The notes: generated from the letters alone by a model not told the origin. Numbered from the stretch's first letter, positions 1 to 8,475 are shown. The stretch is 15,150 bases of DNA from Sediminispirochaeta sp964394395 (GCA_964394395.1 CAYMWV010000076.1:1-15150), one strand, 5' to 3'. A program made the numbers and translations.

Positions 1-1250
1 ATAACGCAGCAGTTCTTGCGGGGGATGCTATCATAGAATCTTTTCTCTCCCCCCATGGCCTGGACCGATCCATGAAGCTCACCTCTTCCTTCTCCCGGGC
101 GCTAAAGATGGTAGCAGCCGGGGAGGCCGATTACACCATTGCCCCCTTCTCCCTGGGTGAGAGGACCATTCGAGGGCTCGGCCTTTCGGGAATAAAGAAT
201 ATTGGCAGGCCCCTTTTTACCATGGAGTATCGATTTGCAGTACAAAAGGGGAACGGTGAACTTCTTGCCATGCTTAATGATACCCTGGCACAATTGTGGA
301 ACAGCGGAAGGCTTGAGGGAATTCACAGAAAGTGGAAGGTGTGGAAAAGTTTTGATCACTCTTCAATCGATCCGGTCTCTCCCCTCTATTTGAAGCTTGC
401 TTTGGGAATTCTGATACTCGCTCTTCTCATCGGCCTTTGGTACCTTTCATTGCGTATATGGGTCAGGCGGGAAGTGGCGGCCAGGGAAGAGGAGACTACC
501 TTCTATCGTAATCTGCTAAAAGCTCTCCCCCTGCCCCTCTCCTGGTGGGATAGCGAAAGGGATCAAAGGGCAAGCAACGGGCGGTGGGATGAAGTATCGA
601 TTTCCAGGCTCGAAGAGCAAGCCCTGCAAACCGGAAAGCGTACATCGATATATAGAGACGGGGGAAAGCAGAAGCTTACGGTTGTCCCGATAAAGGATGA
701 AGAAAAAGCGGGAGGAACAGTGGCCCTCCTGGAGGATCACAAAGATCTCATTGAATTACGCAGCTCCCTTGAAAAGATGACGGTGGAACTTACTGAAACA
801 AAAAGGGAAGCCGACGAACTAAAACTTCGAGATCCGCTGACATCTTTTTTTAACGAGGCGGCTATTAAAAAGAGGATTGAAGAGGAGATAGTCCTTTTTC
901 AGCGGTATGGAAAGCTTTTTTCTCTGGTACTTCTCTCCTTCCGGCCTGGAGCTGTTCATCCCGGCGGTAAAAAGAGCGGAACGGTTCATTTTGCTTCAGG
1001 CCATTCTGCTTTCAAGGAGTTTCTTGAACTCATTCGTCAGAATCTCCGGGATACAGATATGGCCAGCCGTATTGGTGATTCTCTTTTTCTCATTTTTCTT
1101 CCCCGCACAGGGAAGGTTGATGCTCTGCGTCTGCCGGAGCGAATCAGGGAATCTCTTGGCTCAGGGCAGCTCCTGGTCTCGGTGGAAACCTGGGATGGTG
1201 GCGAACTCGCCTCTCTTCTGGAAAAAATGGAGGTTGACCTGAGGCCATGA
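1..1250 (+). CDS. Solute-binding-domain receptor with PAS-like and degenerate GGDEF domains (5' partial)
   Basis: The reading frame is open from base 3, so the true start lies before the window. Residues below are counted from the ATG at 72. Up to about residue 95 the protein resembles the C-terminal lobe of a family 3 amino-acid-type periplasmic binding domain (SBP_bac_3), including the closing pattern with LWNSGRLEGIHRKWK. A membrane segment follows at about 105-130. Then come a PAS-sized segment (about 140-235), a short coiled linker, and a domain opening with RDPLTSFFNEAA (253-264) as GGDEF domains do. The signature is degenerate: RIGDSLF (333-339) stands where R-x-GGDEF is expected, and the metal-binding D-x-D is replaced by LSF (288-290). 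Diguanylate cyclase activity is therefore unlikely. It probably senses a periplasmic ligand and passes the signal by protein contact. Its stop overlaps the next start (ATGA at 1247), implying co-translation. Domain order is clear; the ligand is unknown. Confidence 0.82.
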   Translation, partial: NAAVLAGDAIIESFLSPHGLDRSMKLTSSFSRALKMVAAGEADYTIAPFSLGERTIRGLGLSGIKNIGRPLFTMEYRFAVQKGNGELLAMLNDTLAQLWNSGRLEGIHRKWKVWKSFDHSSIDPVSPLYLKLALGILILALLIGLWYLSLRIWVRREVAAREEETTFYRNLLKALPLPLSWWDSERDQRASNGRWDEVSISRLEEQALQTGKRTSIYRDGGKQKLTVVPIKDEEKAGGTVALLEDHKDLIELRSSLEKMTVELTETKREADELKLRDPLTSFFNEAAIKKRIEEEIVLFQRYGKLFSLVLLSFRPGAVHPGGKKSGTVHFASGHSAFKEFLELIRQNLRDTDMASRIGDSLFLIFLPRTGKVDALRLPERIRESLGSGQLLVSVETWDGGELASLLEKMEVDLRP

Positions 1251-3844
1251 ACAGCGAGGCTATAAGAGGCAAAGAGATTAAACTGACCCTTCTCTTCTCT
1301 ATTCTGGCTCTCTTTTCCCTTATCGGAATAGTTCTATCAGCTCTCCTGATTTCTACCGATACAGCTTCCGGCAAAATTCCGGTGACCATACGGCAATGGG
1401 TATCCAGCGGTGAGGATAGGCGAACCGCTCTTGAATTGACCGGCCGGGATGATTCGTTTCAGCCCTTTGAAGAGGATCGGATTTTCGCTGAAGCGAACTA
1501 TGTCTATCTCTTTCTCGAGCTGACCAACCAGACAAACCGTCATCAGGAACTGATCCTCCACAATTTTGGCAGCAATTACTACACCGAATTATTGAAACCG
1601 GCGCAACAGGGAGCGATTACCCTGGCCCGGCATGGAGATATTGTTCCCCTCTCAGAATCACCTGTTCGCTACAGGCGGGCGGCCTTTCCCATATCATTAG
1701 AGCCAGGAGAAAAGAGAGAGCTGCTTCTGGAGTATCATGGCCCCAGGGGGATTGCTGTAGCTCCCCACCTTAGTAATCCGCTTTCCTTCTTTCATCGTCT
1801 TTCAGCCGAACATTCACGGACAGCACTGCTCTACGGATTTGGCCTGGCCCTTCTCCTTTTCCTTGCTGGCTCCGGCTTTTTCCTGAAAAAAAGTTACTTC
1901 TTTGCTGCCGCCCTTTTCCTCGGCTCGATATTCTTTTTCTCCCTTCGTCAGAGCCGTATTCTTCTCCATTTAATCGATCCCTATACCTACCCCGAATGGC
2001 TCTTTCCCCTCTCCATCTCGTTTAACCTGCTTTCTGCTATTGTTTTTGGGAAGGTGTTGCTAAACCCCTGGCTTGGTAAAGGGGGGGTGCTTTTTTTAAG
2101 AGTTGCGGTTCTGGTAATTCTCTTGATGACTCTGCTCTCTTTTTTTATCCTGCCATATGAGTTTGCCGATGGGCTAAACCTCCTCACTTTTGCCATCCTT
2201 CTCTTTTTGATAACAAGGCTCTACAGAGGAATCAGGGAAGGCTCCATCCAGCTCTTGTGGCTGCTACTATCCTTCGCTCCCTGGATTCTGGTCATGGTTA
2301 CCGATATTCTCTTTGGCTACATCAACTTTCGGATTGTGCAATTTGAGGAAGACCAGCACATGTTGGGACTCCTTTCTAGTCTGATTCTGCTTACGATATT
2401 ATTTCTTCTCCGGTACCGAAGGGAGGCTATACCCGGAGTGATGGAAAAAAGCGGTAGCCCCGGACTGACCAATCTTACCACGCTTCGGAATACCATTATC
2501 AATGATTTGGGAAGCCGGATATCCTTCCCTCTGGAAACAATTGCCGCAGCAGGTAAGATTGTGGAACGGTACAGGAAAGATATTTCCCTTTCTGCGGCTG
2601 GAAGAGTTATCACCAAAGAGGTGGAGCGGTTGAGGGATACTATCGAGACCGGGATTGCCCGCTATGAAGAGGAAAAACCCCTCATGGTTGACGAAAAGCT
2701 TTTACTATCCCGGGCTGAAGATGCAAATTTTGGAAAGATCAGGATCTTTGATCCCCACGGGGAAGATGCTTTACGACTGGCTCTAATGCTCCAGGCCGAT
2801 CATTTTTCGGTATCGATCGAATCTGATTACTATCAGGTTCTAAAAGGGGCAGCTCAGGGGCAGATAGATGTACTGCTCCTCTCCGCAACCGGGGCGGGAG
2901 ATCGGGCAATTCAGCTTTGCCGGCTTGTGAGGGGAGAATACAATATGATGGAGCTGCCCATTATGATGGTTTTGAAACAGGGCAGGGGTGACCTGGTTGA
3001 AAAAGCCTATGCAGCCGGGGTTAACGACATGCTTACTCTCCCCTTTAAGGAAAGGGAGTTGATGATACGGATGGCTTCTCTTGTCAAACTGAGAGAGATT
3101 ACCCACCACAACAGGGATCTTAGTCAATCGGAGAAGGAGAAGAATGTTTTTCTCTATTTCTTAACCCACAATGTGAATACCCCGCTGACCATATTGATCA
3201 ACCGGGTTCAGGAGCTGGAGCATCTTTTAAGCCTGGATGAGTTGCCGGAAATTGTGGAAGATCTTCAAGCATCCAGTCAGGAGATAAGTGATATTGTGAG
3301 AAACGTGCTGATCTCTTTCCGATTAGCCGATGGCAGGCACACCCTGTTCATGGAAGATATTGATCCCCGGCCGATTTTTTCCTCCCTGGAAAAGGAGATG
3401 CAAAAGAAGGCGGGGGGTAAGAAACAGCACTTGTACTTCTCTGTTCCGAAAACAGCGATCCAGGTACGCACCGATACCACAGCTTTCAAAGGAGTTCTCT
3501 ATAATCTGATTGACAATGCGATTAAATATACTCCAGTGGAGGGGGAGATTGAAGTGAAGGTGCTCATCGGTAATCATCTCTCTGTTGAGGTGCGGGATAA
3601 TGGACCGGGGATACCCGAATCAGAGAGACATCTCCTCTTTCGTCGCTTCGAATCCCTATCAACTACTCCAAGCGGGGGAGAATCATCCACAGGGCTGGGG
3701 CTTTTTGTTGCCCGGGAATTGACGAGAATGAGTGGTGGTAATCTTGAACTGATAGGATCAGATTCGGGTGCCGTTTTTCTTTTAACCGTGCCTCTCACTG
3801 CTCCCCATTCCCAGCCGGTAGACCAAGGAGCAGGGGATGAATAA
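1247..3844 (+). CDS. 7TM-DISM receptor hybrid histidine kinase with pseudo-receiver
   Basis: This 865-residue protein has an N-terminal membrane anchor (about 11-36) and an extracytoplasmic beta-rich domain (about 42-180) of 7TMR-DISMED2 type. Seven membrane helices (about 190-390) follow, matching the 7TM-DISM family. The cytoplasmic part contains: a HisKA-like helix (about 410-470) with S423 at the expected His position; a receiver-like fold (about 497-615) whose phosphoacceptor Asp is S546 and whose conserved Lys is L598 (TLPF instead of TKPF); a normal HisKA H-box with H641 (LTHNVNTPLT); and a complete HATPase with N-box NLIDNAIKY (753-761), G1 DNGPGIP (784-790) and G2 STGLGLFVA (814-822). 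The final kinase core should autophosphorylate H641, while the inner receiver should not accept phosphate. It overlaps both neighbours, by 4 and 8 bases. The partner is plausibly the OmpR-type regulator at 5290-6003. The signal sensed is not visible. Confidence 0.9.
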   Translation: MNSEAIRGKEIKLTLLFSILALFSLIGIVLSALLISTDTASGKIPVTIRQWVSSGEDRRTALELTGRDDSFQPFEEDRIFAEANYVYLFLELTNQTNRHQELILHNFGSNYYTELLKPAQQGAITLARHGDIVPLSESPVRYRRAAFPISLEPGEKRELLLEYHGPRGIAVAPHLSNPLSFFHRLSAEHSRTALLYGFGLALLLFLAGSGFFLKKSYFFAAALFLGSIFFFSLRQSRILLHLIDPYTYPEWLFPLSISFNLLSAIVFGKVLLNPWLGKGGVLFLRVAVLVILLMTLLSFFILPYEFADGLNLLTFAILLFLITRLYRGIREGSIQLLWLLLSFAPWILVMVTDILFGYINFRIVQFEEDQHMLGLLSSLILLTILFLLRYRREAIPGVMEKSGSPGLTNLTTLRNTIINDLGSRISFPLETIAAAGKIVERYRKDISLSAAGRVITKEVERLRDTIETGIARYEEEKPLMVDEKLLLSRAEDANFGKIRIFDPHGEDALRLALMLQADHFSVSIESDYYQVLKGAAQGQIDVLLLSATGAGDRAIQLCRLVRGEYNMMELPIMMVLKQGRGDLVEKAYAAGVNDMLTLPFKERELMIRMASLVKLREITHHNRDLSQSEKEKNVFLYFLTHNVNTPLTILINRVQELEHLLSLDELPEIVEDLQASSQEISDIVRNVLISFRLADGRHTLFMEDIDPRPIFSSLEKEMQKKAGGKKQHLYFSVPKTAIQVRTDTTAFKGVLYNLIDNAIKYTPVEGEIEVKVLIGNHLSVEVRDNGPGIPESERHLLFRRFESLSTTPSGGESSTGLGLFVARELTRMSGGNLELIGSDSGAVFLLTVPLTAPHSQPVDQGAGDE

Positions 3845-5327
3845 ATTACGTTATTACCTCCTCATTGCCCTGGCTCTTTTTATCATCTTTTTATCAATCA
3901 CCGCTTTTGGTGCCTATCTGGGAGCTTTACAGGTGCGTAAATTTGTGGTGGAACGGGAGCTCCCGGTTACCGGCATGGCGGTGGCGGCGAAGCTCGAGTA
4001 CGCTGCCTATCGTTATCTGAAGATGGGGGAGGAGCTGCTGGAGGATGATATTCTTCGGGATTGGATACTTTCCGGTGAAAAAGATCCTGACCGGGCCATC
4101 AGTTTCATGAAAGGGGTGGAAATGCGGTATAAACTGCTTGATGCGAGCGTGGTTAGCGACAAGAGTGAAACCTATTATAGTAGTGATGGTCGTATATTGT
4201 CTCTCTCTCCGGAGAATAAAGCGCGGGATGGGTGGTATTATCTCTATCGTGAAAAGGCAGAGGGAGGAAATATTGATTCCTGGCACGATCCTGAAACCGG
4301 TCTGATCTGGATATTTGTCAACGTTCCAATCTACGACCAGGAAGGAGGCTATATTGGTGTCACCGGAGCTGGGATCGACTCCAGGGAGTTTGGCCGGATC
4401 ATTGAGGCCTTTGAACTTTCCCGGTCTGTCTCGTTCAGCCTGATCCGGAGCGATGGCAAGATTGTCTATCAAACTCTGCCCCATGAAGAGGAGATGCTTT
4501 CTGGTGATGTTTTAGATCAACTGAGCCGCAACCGGGAAGGTCCGGCAGGGATTAGCATCGGTACAGGCGATTCGGGTCTCGATCCCCTCTGGGGAACCTG
4601 GCTTTCTGAATGGAACAGCTATCTGGTTGTACAGAAGGATCAAGCGATAGTGGGATCTACCTGGAAAGGTGCTGCATTGAAGCTGTTTTTTTATCTGGGA
4701 GTTCCGGCTCTCCTCCTTTTCCTTCTTACCCTGTTTGCCCTGGGACAGCTCTATCTTTCCCTTAATACCACCTTCGGCGCTATTGAAAACAAGATTGCCC
4801 TGGAGAGGGCGTGGATTTTCACCCTCGAAAGGATGATGCACCGGTTTGTTCAGGATGATCAGATCAGGAGTGATCCTGCGGAGATTTGGGCAGCTCTAAA
4901 CGGATCTGGAGAGGAGACCACTCTTTACCTGCAGGATGAGCTTGAGAGCTCTTTTTCAAGATTAATTGATACGTATGGAAGTTTAGGTTCCATTTTTTAT
5001 TGGGATATTGCAAAAGGAGACTTCCCCATGAAGAGAGGCTCTCTTTTGTTGCTTATTGTTGTGGTAAAGAATCTGCTCTTCGAGCTGGCCGAACTATCTC
5101 CAGAGGAAGCCGATATTCTTCTTACCGGTATAAAGAGAGACAATTCTTATACCCTTATAATCGCTGCAGAGGTGATACCAAGATTTCTATCCAGTGAGGG
5201 GCTTGGTGCTGCGAAGCGTCTTCTCCAGGAGATTGGCTCAGAAGTGAAAGTTCTGGATGGGGAACGTGAGGGGGTGCTTCTCAAAATAACTATTCCCCCA
5301 TTGAATAGCGATACCCTGCCTTCCTGA
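3837..5327 (+). CDS. Cache-domain membrane receptor with decayed histidine-kinase ATPase domain
   Basis: The 496-residue protein has a membrane helix at about 5-30, a periplasmic domain at about 40-275 and a second helix at about 283-308. The periplasmic part looks like a double-Cache sensor: the segment around IWIFVNVPIYDQEGGYIGV (158-176) has the usual Cache 'motive-interface' pattern of post-DPETG strands. The cytoplasmic part starts with a helical stretch (about 310-385) that could dimerise. It ends in about 100 residues laid out like a HATPase: an N-box-like helix (405-420), a G2-like EGLGAAKRLLQEIGS (454-468) and a closing beta strand LLKITIPP. No phosphoacceptor H-box, no conserved N-box Asn-Glu pair and no DxGxG G1 box are present, so ATP binding is doubtful. 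It is best read as a pseudokinase sensor. It overlaps the upstream kinase by 8 bases and the convergent regulator by 38 bases at its 3' end. The kinase-like reading of the C-terminus is inference. Confidence 0.78.
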   Translation: MNKLRYYLLIALALFIIFLSITAFGAYLGALQVRKFVVERELPVTGMAVAAKLEYAAYRYLKMGEELLEDDILRDWILSGEKDPDRAISFMKGVEMRYKLLDASVVSDKSETYYSSDGRILSLSPENKARDGWYYLYREKAEGGNIDSWHDPETGLIWIFVNVPIYDQEGGYIGVTGAGIDSREFGRIIEAFELSRSVSFSLIRSDGKIVYQTLPHEEEMLSGDVLDQLSRNREGPAGISIGTGDSGLDPLWGTWLSEWNSYLVVQKDQAIVGSTWKGAALKLFFYLGVPALLLFLLTLFALGQLYLSLNTTFGAIENKIALERAWIFTLERMMHRFVQDDQIRSDPAEIWAALNGSGEETTLYLQDELESSFSRLIDTYGSLGSIFYWDIAKGDFPMKRGSLLLLIVVVKNLLFELAELSPEEADILLTGIKRDNSYTLIIAAEVIPRFLSSEGLGAAKRLLQEIGSEVKVLDGEREGVLLKITIPPLNSDTLPS

Positions 5328-6003
5328 CCGTTTTGATATATCGAGGTTTTGCAGGATCATCTTCAATGATCTGACGGAGCTGGCGGATATGGACATAAAG
5401 ACTGTTTTCGCTGAACTCTTCCCTGCTGCCCCATACATGATTGTGGATCTGCTCATTTGAAAAAACTGTATCGGGGTTTTGGAGAAAAAAGAGGAAGAGT
5501 TCAAACAGCTTTTTCCGCATCTCCAAAGCTTTGCCCTCTTTTTTTATTTCCATAGCGTGGATATTCAGGCTAAAAGGGCCGCTTTCGATTATCTCCTCTA
5601 TCTTTTTCCCCCTCACAGAAGAGCAGGAGCCATTGGAGGAACGTTTTAACAGCCGCTTCACCCTTACCAAAAGCTCTTCCACATAAAAGGGCTTGGTGAT
5701 GTAGTCATCGCATCCTATCTCAAAACCATCTACCTTCATCGTCCTGTCGTTGATGGATGAGACGATGATGACCGGAAGATGGTCATCTTGTCGCCGGATG
5801 GTTTGCAAAATGTCAATTCCATTAGCATCGTTCAGCCTCAGGTCTAGCAAGACCAGATCAAGAAGGTTATTCTTCAGCTGTTCGTATGCCTCTTTCCCTG
5901 ATTCTGCTTCCTGCACCTGATAACCCTCTCTGGTGAGAGAGCTGGCCATAAATCTGCGAAGTCTATTGTTATCTTCTATTATCAATATTGTTTCTTGTTC
6001 CAT
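5290..6003 (-). CDS. OmpR/PhoB-family response regulator
   Basis: The 237-residue protein has a receiver domain (about 4-120) with acidic pair E10/D11, phosphoacceptor D54 (VLLDLRL), switch Ser82/83 and K104 in ITKPF, so it should be phosphorylatable. A winged-helix DNA-binding domain of Trans_reg_C type fills about 140-235 and ends in the family's IKTVRKAGYRY. It is the only response regulator visible in the window and sits tail-to-tail with three receptor genes, its stop overlapping the last one by 38 bases. It is also divergent from the lipoprotein gene at 6168, with tandem OmpR-like half-sites in between. Likely role: phosphorylated by the 7TM-DISM kinase, it controls the lipoprotein gene and possibly itself. 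Function class is certain; the partner and targets are inferred from position. The ATG at 6001-6003 has only a weak GAGG upstream, but the protein begins exactly where receivers normally do. Confidence 0.95.
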   Translation of the reverse strand: MEQETILIIEDNNRLRRFMASSLTREGYQVQEAESGKEAYEQLKNNLLDLVLLDLRLNDANGIDILQTIRRQDDHLPVIIVSSINDRTMKVDGFEIGCDDYITKPFYVEELLVRVKRLLKRSSNGSCSSVRGKKIEEIIESGPFSLNIHAMEIKKEGKALEMRKKLFELFLFFLQNPDTVFSNEQIHNHVWGSREEFSENSLYVHIRQLRQIIEDDPAKPRYIKTVRKAGYRYSMGE

Positions 6004-6049
6004 GCTTGTTCCATCCTCATTAGCTACTCCCCCAGTATCCCTCAGCTTC

Positions 6050-6112
6050 TTTAAATCATTCTTAAATGAAGGAGAAGAAAAAAGGCAGGGAAATTTAAAC
6101 CTCCGTTAAGAA
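6050..6112. promoter_or_regulatory. Four phased TTAA half-sites, candidate OmpR/PhoB-type operator
   Basis: In the divergent gap between regulator and lipoprotein, TTAA occurs at 6051, 6062, 6095 and 6106, as TTTAAATC, CTTAAATG, TTTAAACC and GTTAAGAA. Spacings are 11, 33 and 11 bases, all multiples of 11, so every copy lies on the same DNA face. Two direct repeats 11 bp apart form each pair, the layout bound by OmpR/PhoB dimers. The right pair ends about 8 bases before a GATAAT (6121-6126), where a PhoB-like activator replaces a poor -35. The left pair lies upstream of the regulator gene and could serve autoregulation. The pattern is seen directly; the binding protein is inferred. Confidence 0.6.
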
Positions 6113-6120
6113 AGGGGAGG

Positions 6121-6126
6121 GATAAT
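6121..6126 (+). promoter_or_regulatory. Candidate -10 element for the lipoprotein gene
   Basis: GATAAT matches the sigma-70 -10 consensus at five of six positions and lies 41 bases before the ATG at 6168. No recognisable -35 hexamer sits 16-18 bases upstream. That place is taken by the TTAA direct repeats, as in activator-dependent promoters. Start-site mapping is not possible from sequence alone. Confidence 0.4.
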
Positions 6127-6167
6127 AGCCTTGATACTATACCACAGGAAATAGAAAGGAGAGAAGT

Positions 6168-8360
6168 ATGAAAAAACCGTTACGTTCGGCCTTACTGGCC
6201 CTTATTACGTTACTGTTCATTACCAGCTGTGCTTCCACAGGAAAAGCAAAGCTTGATCTGGCACGGAAAGCCCTGGATGAGAACCGACCCGCAGCAGCCC
6301 TGGTTCACGCCACCGAATCGCTGATGGAAGATCCGGAGTATGATAATGCGAAGGCGTTTTTGCGGGATAATGCGGAGAAAGAGTTGGGCCTCATCAAGGG
6401 TTTCCTTAATGAGAGTGAATCCTCCAGAGTCCCGGAGGTGGTAGAGAAGCGCTACGACACCTACGGCAATCTGGTGGATTTTTATGCCAACTTGAAGAAG
6501 ATCGGTCTGCCCCTGGTACAGGGGAAAAAGCTCTTCGGTTTGATCAAGGGGTGGCAGTGGTCAATCCCCCTGGAAGATTACACCACCGCTTACGCATCCG
6601 AAAAGGTGAAGGCCCGGGATGTCTTTCTGGAATCGGGTTACGCCTCGATTGAAGAGGGTGAATTGAATCGGGCGGAAGCGCTTTTGAAAAAGGTGATCAC
6701 AAAGTTTGCGGAGAAAGGCTCTCCCCAGTTGGAAGAGGACCGCAAGGCGATATCAGAAAAGTTCTCCGGATGGGCTGTCGCTTTTCACGGTTCCACCGAC
6801 CCCGATGTACTTCTGAAAGCTATCAAAGCTTACTCAATTGCCCTTAACTTTGATAAAGAGAACCAGGAAGCGCTTTCCGGTAAGACAGCCATGGAGCTGG
6901 AGCTCTCCGATGTCTATCTTGCCCTTGGGCTGGAAGAGGAGCGCCTCGGTACTGTTGAGAGTCTGAAGGAGGCAATTAATTATTTCGAGCTTGCCCTCAA
7001 GTACAATAGCGACAACAGTGCAGCCTCCGAGGGTATTCCACGGGCAAAGCACCAGATAGCGGTTCTCCTAACCGACCAGGGGATTTCCATCGCTTCCAGC
7101 GGGAAGGTAGAGGATATGATTACCGCCCATGGCCTTTTTGAGTCCGCCCTCCAGTGGGAATCTTCCTATGCACCCGCTCAAGAGGAGAAGACGGCAGTTA
7201 CCGAACGTATTGCAGAGTACTACTACCAGGAGGGGCAGCGTTACGGCGCCAACCTGAAGGACGATGAAGCTCTGAAGGCGGGAATCGCTGCATTTGACAA
7301 CGCAGAGAAGTGGATTGCCGGCTACAAAAATACGGGGCTCATGAAGCAGCGTCTCTACGTAAGCCGCCAGGTTATCAATCTGGAGCAGAAGCTTGCTGTC
7401 ACTATCAAAGAGTATGAAAGGACCAACAGCCGGGTGGTTAGCCTTTCAAAAATGGTGAACAAGGGGCATCAGGGGATTGAAGATCTCTTCTATGTTTCCG
7501 ACAAGATTATCCAGCTGGATGAGCAGATGCAAACCATCAAGGTTGTGATGAGTCCCATGGGAAGCCTCCCCTTTGTAGGTCCTGTTTTTACAACTACTGG
7601 AACAGTTCTTGGACGGTCCCATAAGCCGGTAGCCGCAGCTTCAAGCAAGGTGAAAAAGGTGCAGCGCCCCTACATTACCCCCAGCAGGGAGATGATGAAA
7701 AAGGTGAAAGCCAAGGTGGATCAGATTAAAAGCACCATGGGGGAGGTGAAAGGCAGTCTCGAGTCTGTAAGGCAGACTGTGATCAAGCTGAACAAGTGTA
7801 TCCAGACAGTCGAAAATGAAGCGGTGATGAAAGAGGTTGAGCGGGACGCCAAAGAGATCAGTAAAATTCTGGATAAGCTCAATAATGGGCTGGATACGGT
7901 CAACGATGCCCAGGATAGTGTGGAAGGCACCATGAAGGCCCTGGCTGATTCTGTGGGAACCATCAGCAAGGTTACCGGCGGAATCAAGAAGATCATGCGC
8001 CCCCTGGACAAGATCGACTCGGTTACCTCGGAGATCAAAAAGGTCTTTGACAAGAAGATTAAAATCCCTCTGGTAGGCTCTTTCACCGTAGGAGAGGCGA
8101 TAGAATCATCCACCGGGGTGGTGAAGAAGGCGGCGGAGAAGATTCTCAATCCCCTCATCGATAAGCTTAATATTAATATTCCCTCTATTCCGGGGATCGA
8201 TGAGTTGGATAAGACCCTGGATGATGTAGAGGGCTATTACGGCACCATCAAGGATGCGGAGGCGAAGATCAGAAAAGCCACCGATCAGATCCTGGGTGTG
8301 CCTGATGAGCTTCAGGCCAGGGTGAACAGCATCGCTGAGAAGACAGGATGTACCTTCTAA
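6168..8360 (+). CDS. Large TPR-like lipoprotein with C-terminal coiled coil
   Basis: The 730-residue protein begins with a lipoprotein signal: basic MKKPLRS, a hydrophobic run, then lipobox ITSC with Cys21, so it should be lipid-anchored in the envelope. AGGAG at 6157-6161 is well placed. Residues about 25-400 are helical, with TPR-like repeats (for example around 245-290, rich in A-x-x-x-F/Y-x-x-A-L patterns). Residues about 455-500 are a Gly/Pro/Val-rich stretch. About 505-615 is Lys/Glu-rich with heptad-like spacing, probably coiled coil, followed by two short SIPGIDEL-type segments near the end. I do not recognise a named family. It could be a periplasmic or outer-membrane scaffold. It is monocistronic, bounded by a divergent promoter region and a strong terminator at 8435. 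It is the likely target of the neighbouring OmpR-type regulator because of the shared control region. Lipoprotein status is well supported; function is unknown. Confidence 0.85.
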   Translation: MKKPLRSALLALITLLFITSCASTGKAKLDLARKALDENRPAAALVHATESLMEDPEYDNAKAFLRDNAEKELGLIKGFLNESESSRVPEVVEKRYDTYGNLVDFYANLKKIGLPLVQGKKLFGLIKGWQWSIPLEDYTTAYASEKVKARDVFLESGYASIEEGELNRAEALLKKVITKFAEKGSPQLEEDRKAISEKFSGWAVAFHGSTDPDVLLKAIKAYSIALNFDKENQEALSGKTAMELELSDVYLALGLEEERLGTVESLKEAINYFELALKYNSDNSAASEGIPRAKHQIAVLLTDQGISIASSGKVEDMITAHGLFESALQWESSYAPAQEEKTAVTERIAEYYYQEGQRYGANLKDDEALKAGIAAFDNAEKWIAGYKNTGLMKQRLYVSRQVINLEQKLAVTIKEYERTNSRVVSLSKMVNKGHQGIEDLFYVSDKIIQLDEQMQTIKVVMSPMGSLPFVGPVFTTTGTVLGRSHKPVAAASSKVKKVQRPYITPSREMMKKVKAKVDQIKSTMGEVKGSLESVRQTVIKLNKCIQTVENEAVMKEVERDAKEISKILDKLNNGLDTVNDAQDSVEGTMKALADSVGTISKVTGGIKKIMRPLDKIDSVTSEIKKVFDKKIKIPLVGSFTVGEAIESSTGVVKKAAEKILNPLIDKLNINIPSIPGIDELDKTLDDVEGYYGTIKDAEAKIRKATDQILGVPDELQARVNSIAEKTGCTF

Positions 8361-8391
8361 GCTTTCAAGCGCTACTTTTAGAAGGGTTTTA

Positions 8392-8416
8392 ACAAGCAAG
8401 CATCATCGGTGCTTGT
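8392..8416 (+). other. Weak hairpin after the lipoprotein gene
   Basis: ACAAGCA (8392-8398) can pair with TGCTTGT (8410-8416); a competing register pairs CAAGCA (8397-8402) with TGCTTG (8410-8415). No T-run follows directly, so it is not a terminator by itself. It may protect the mRNA 3' end or be incidental. Confidence 0.3.
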
Positions 8417-8434
8417 GCAGATAGACTCTTTTTC

Positions 8435-8474
8435 GGGGCCTGTTCCTTCGGGAACAGGCCCTTTTCTCTTTTTT
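8435..8474 (+). terminator. Rho-independent terminator with UUCG loop
   Basis: An 11-bp perfect stem (GGGCCTGTTCC at 8436-8446 with GGAACAGGCCC at 8451-8461) closes a C-UUCG-G tetraloop, an extra-stable loop. It is followed by TTTTCTCTTTTTT. It ends the lipoprotein transcript and insulates fucI from read-through. Confidence 0.93.
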
Positions 8475-8475
8475 C

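Noticed and set aside
3927..4484. Minus-strand open frame of 185 codons inside the Cache receptor gene
   Set aside because: Shadow frame of a well-supported plus-strand gene, with no ribosome site or domain.
6055..6068. TCATT-CTTA-AATGA inverted repeat in the divergent gap
   Set aside because: Only a 5-bp stem and fully contained in the 11-bp direct-repeat pattern, which explains the bases better.
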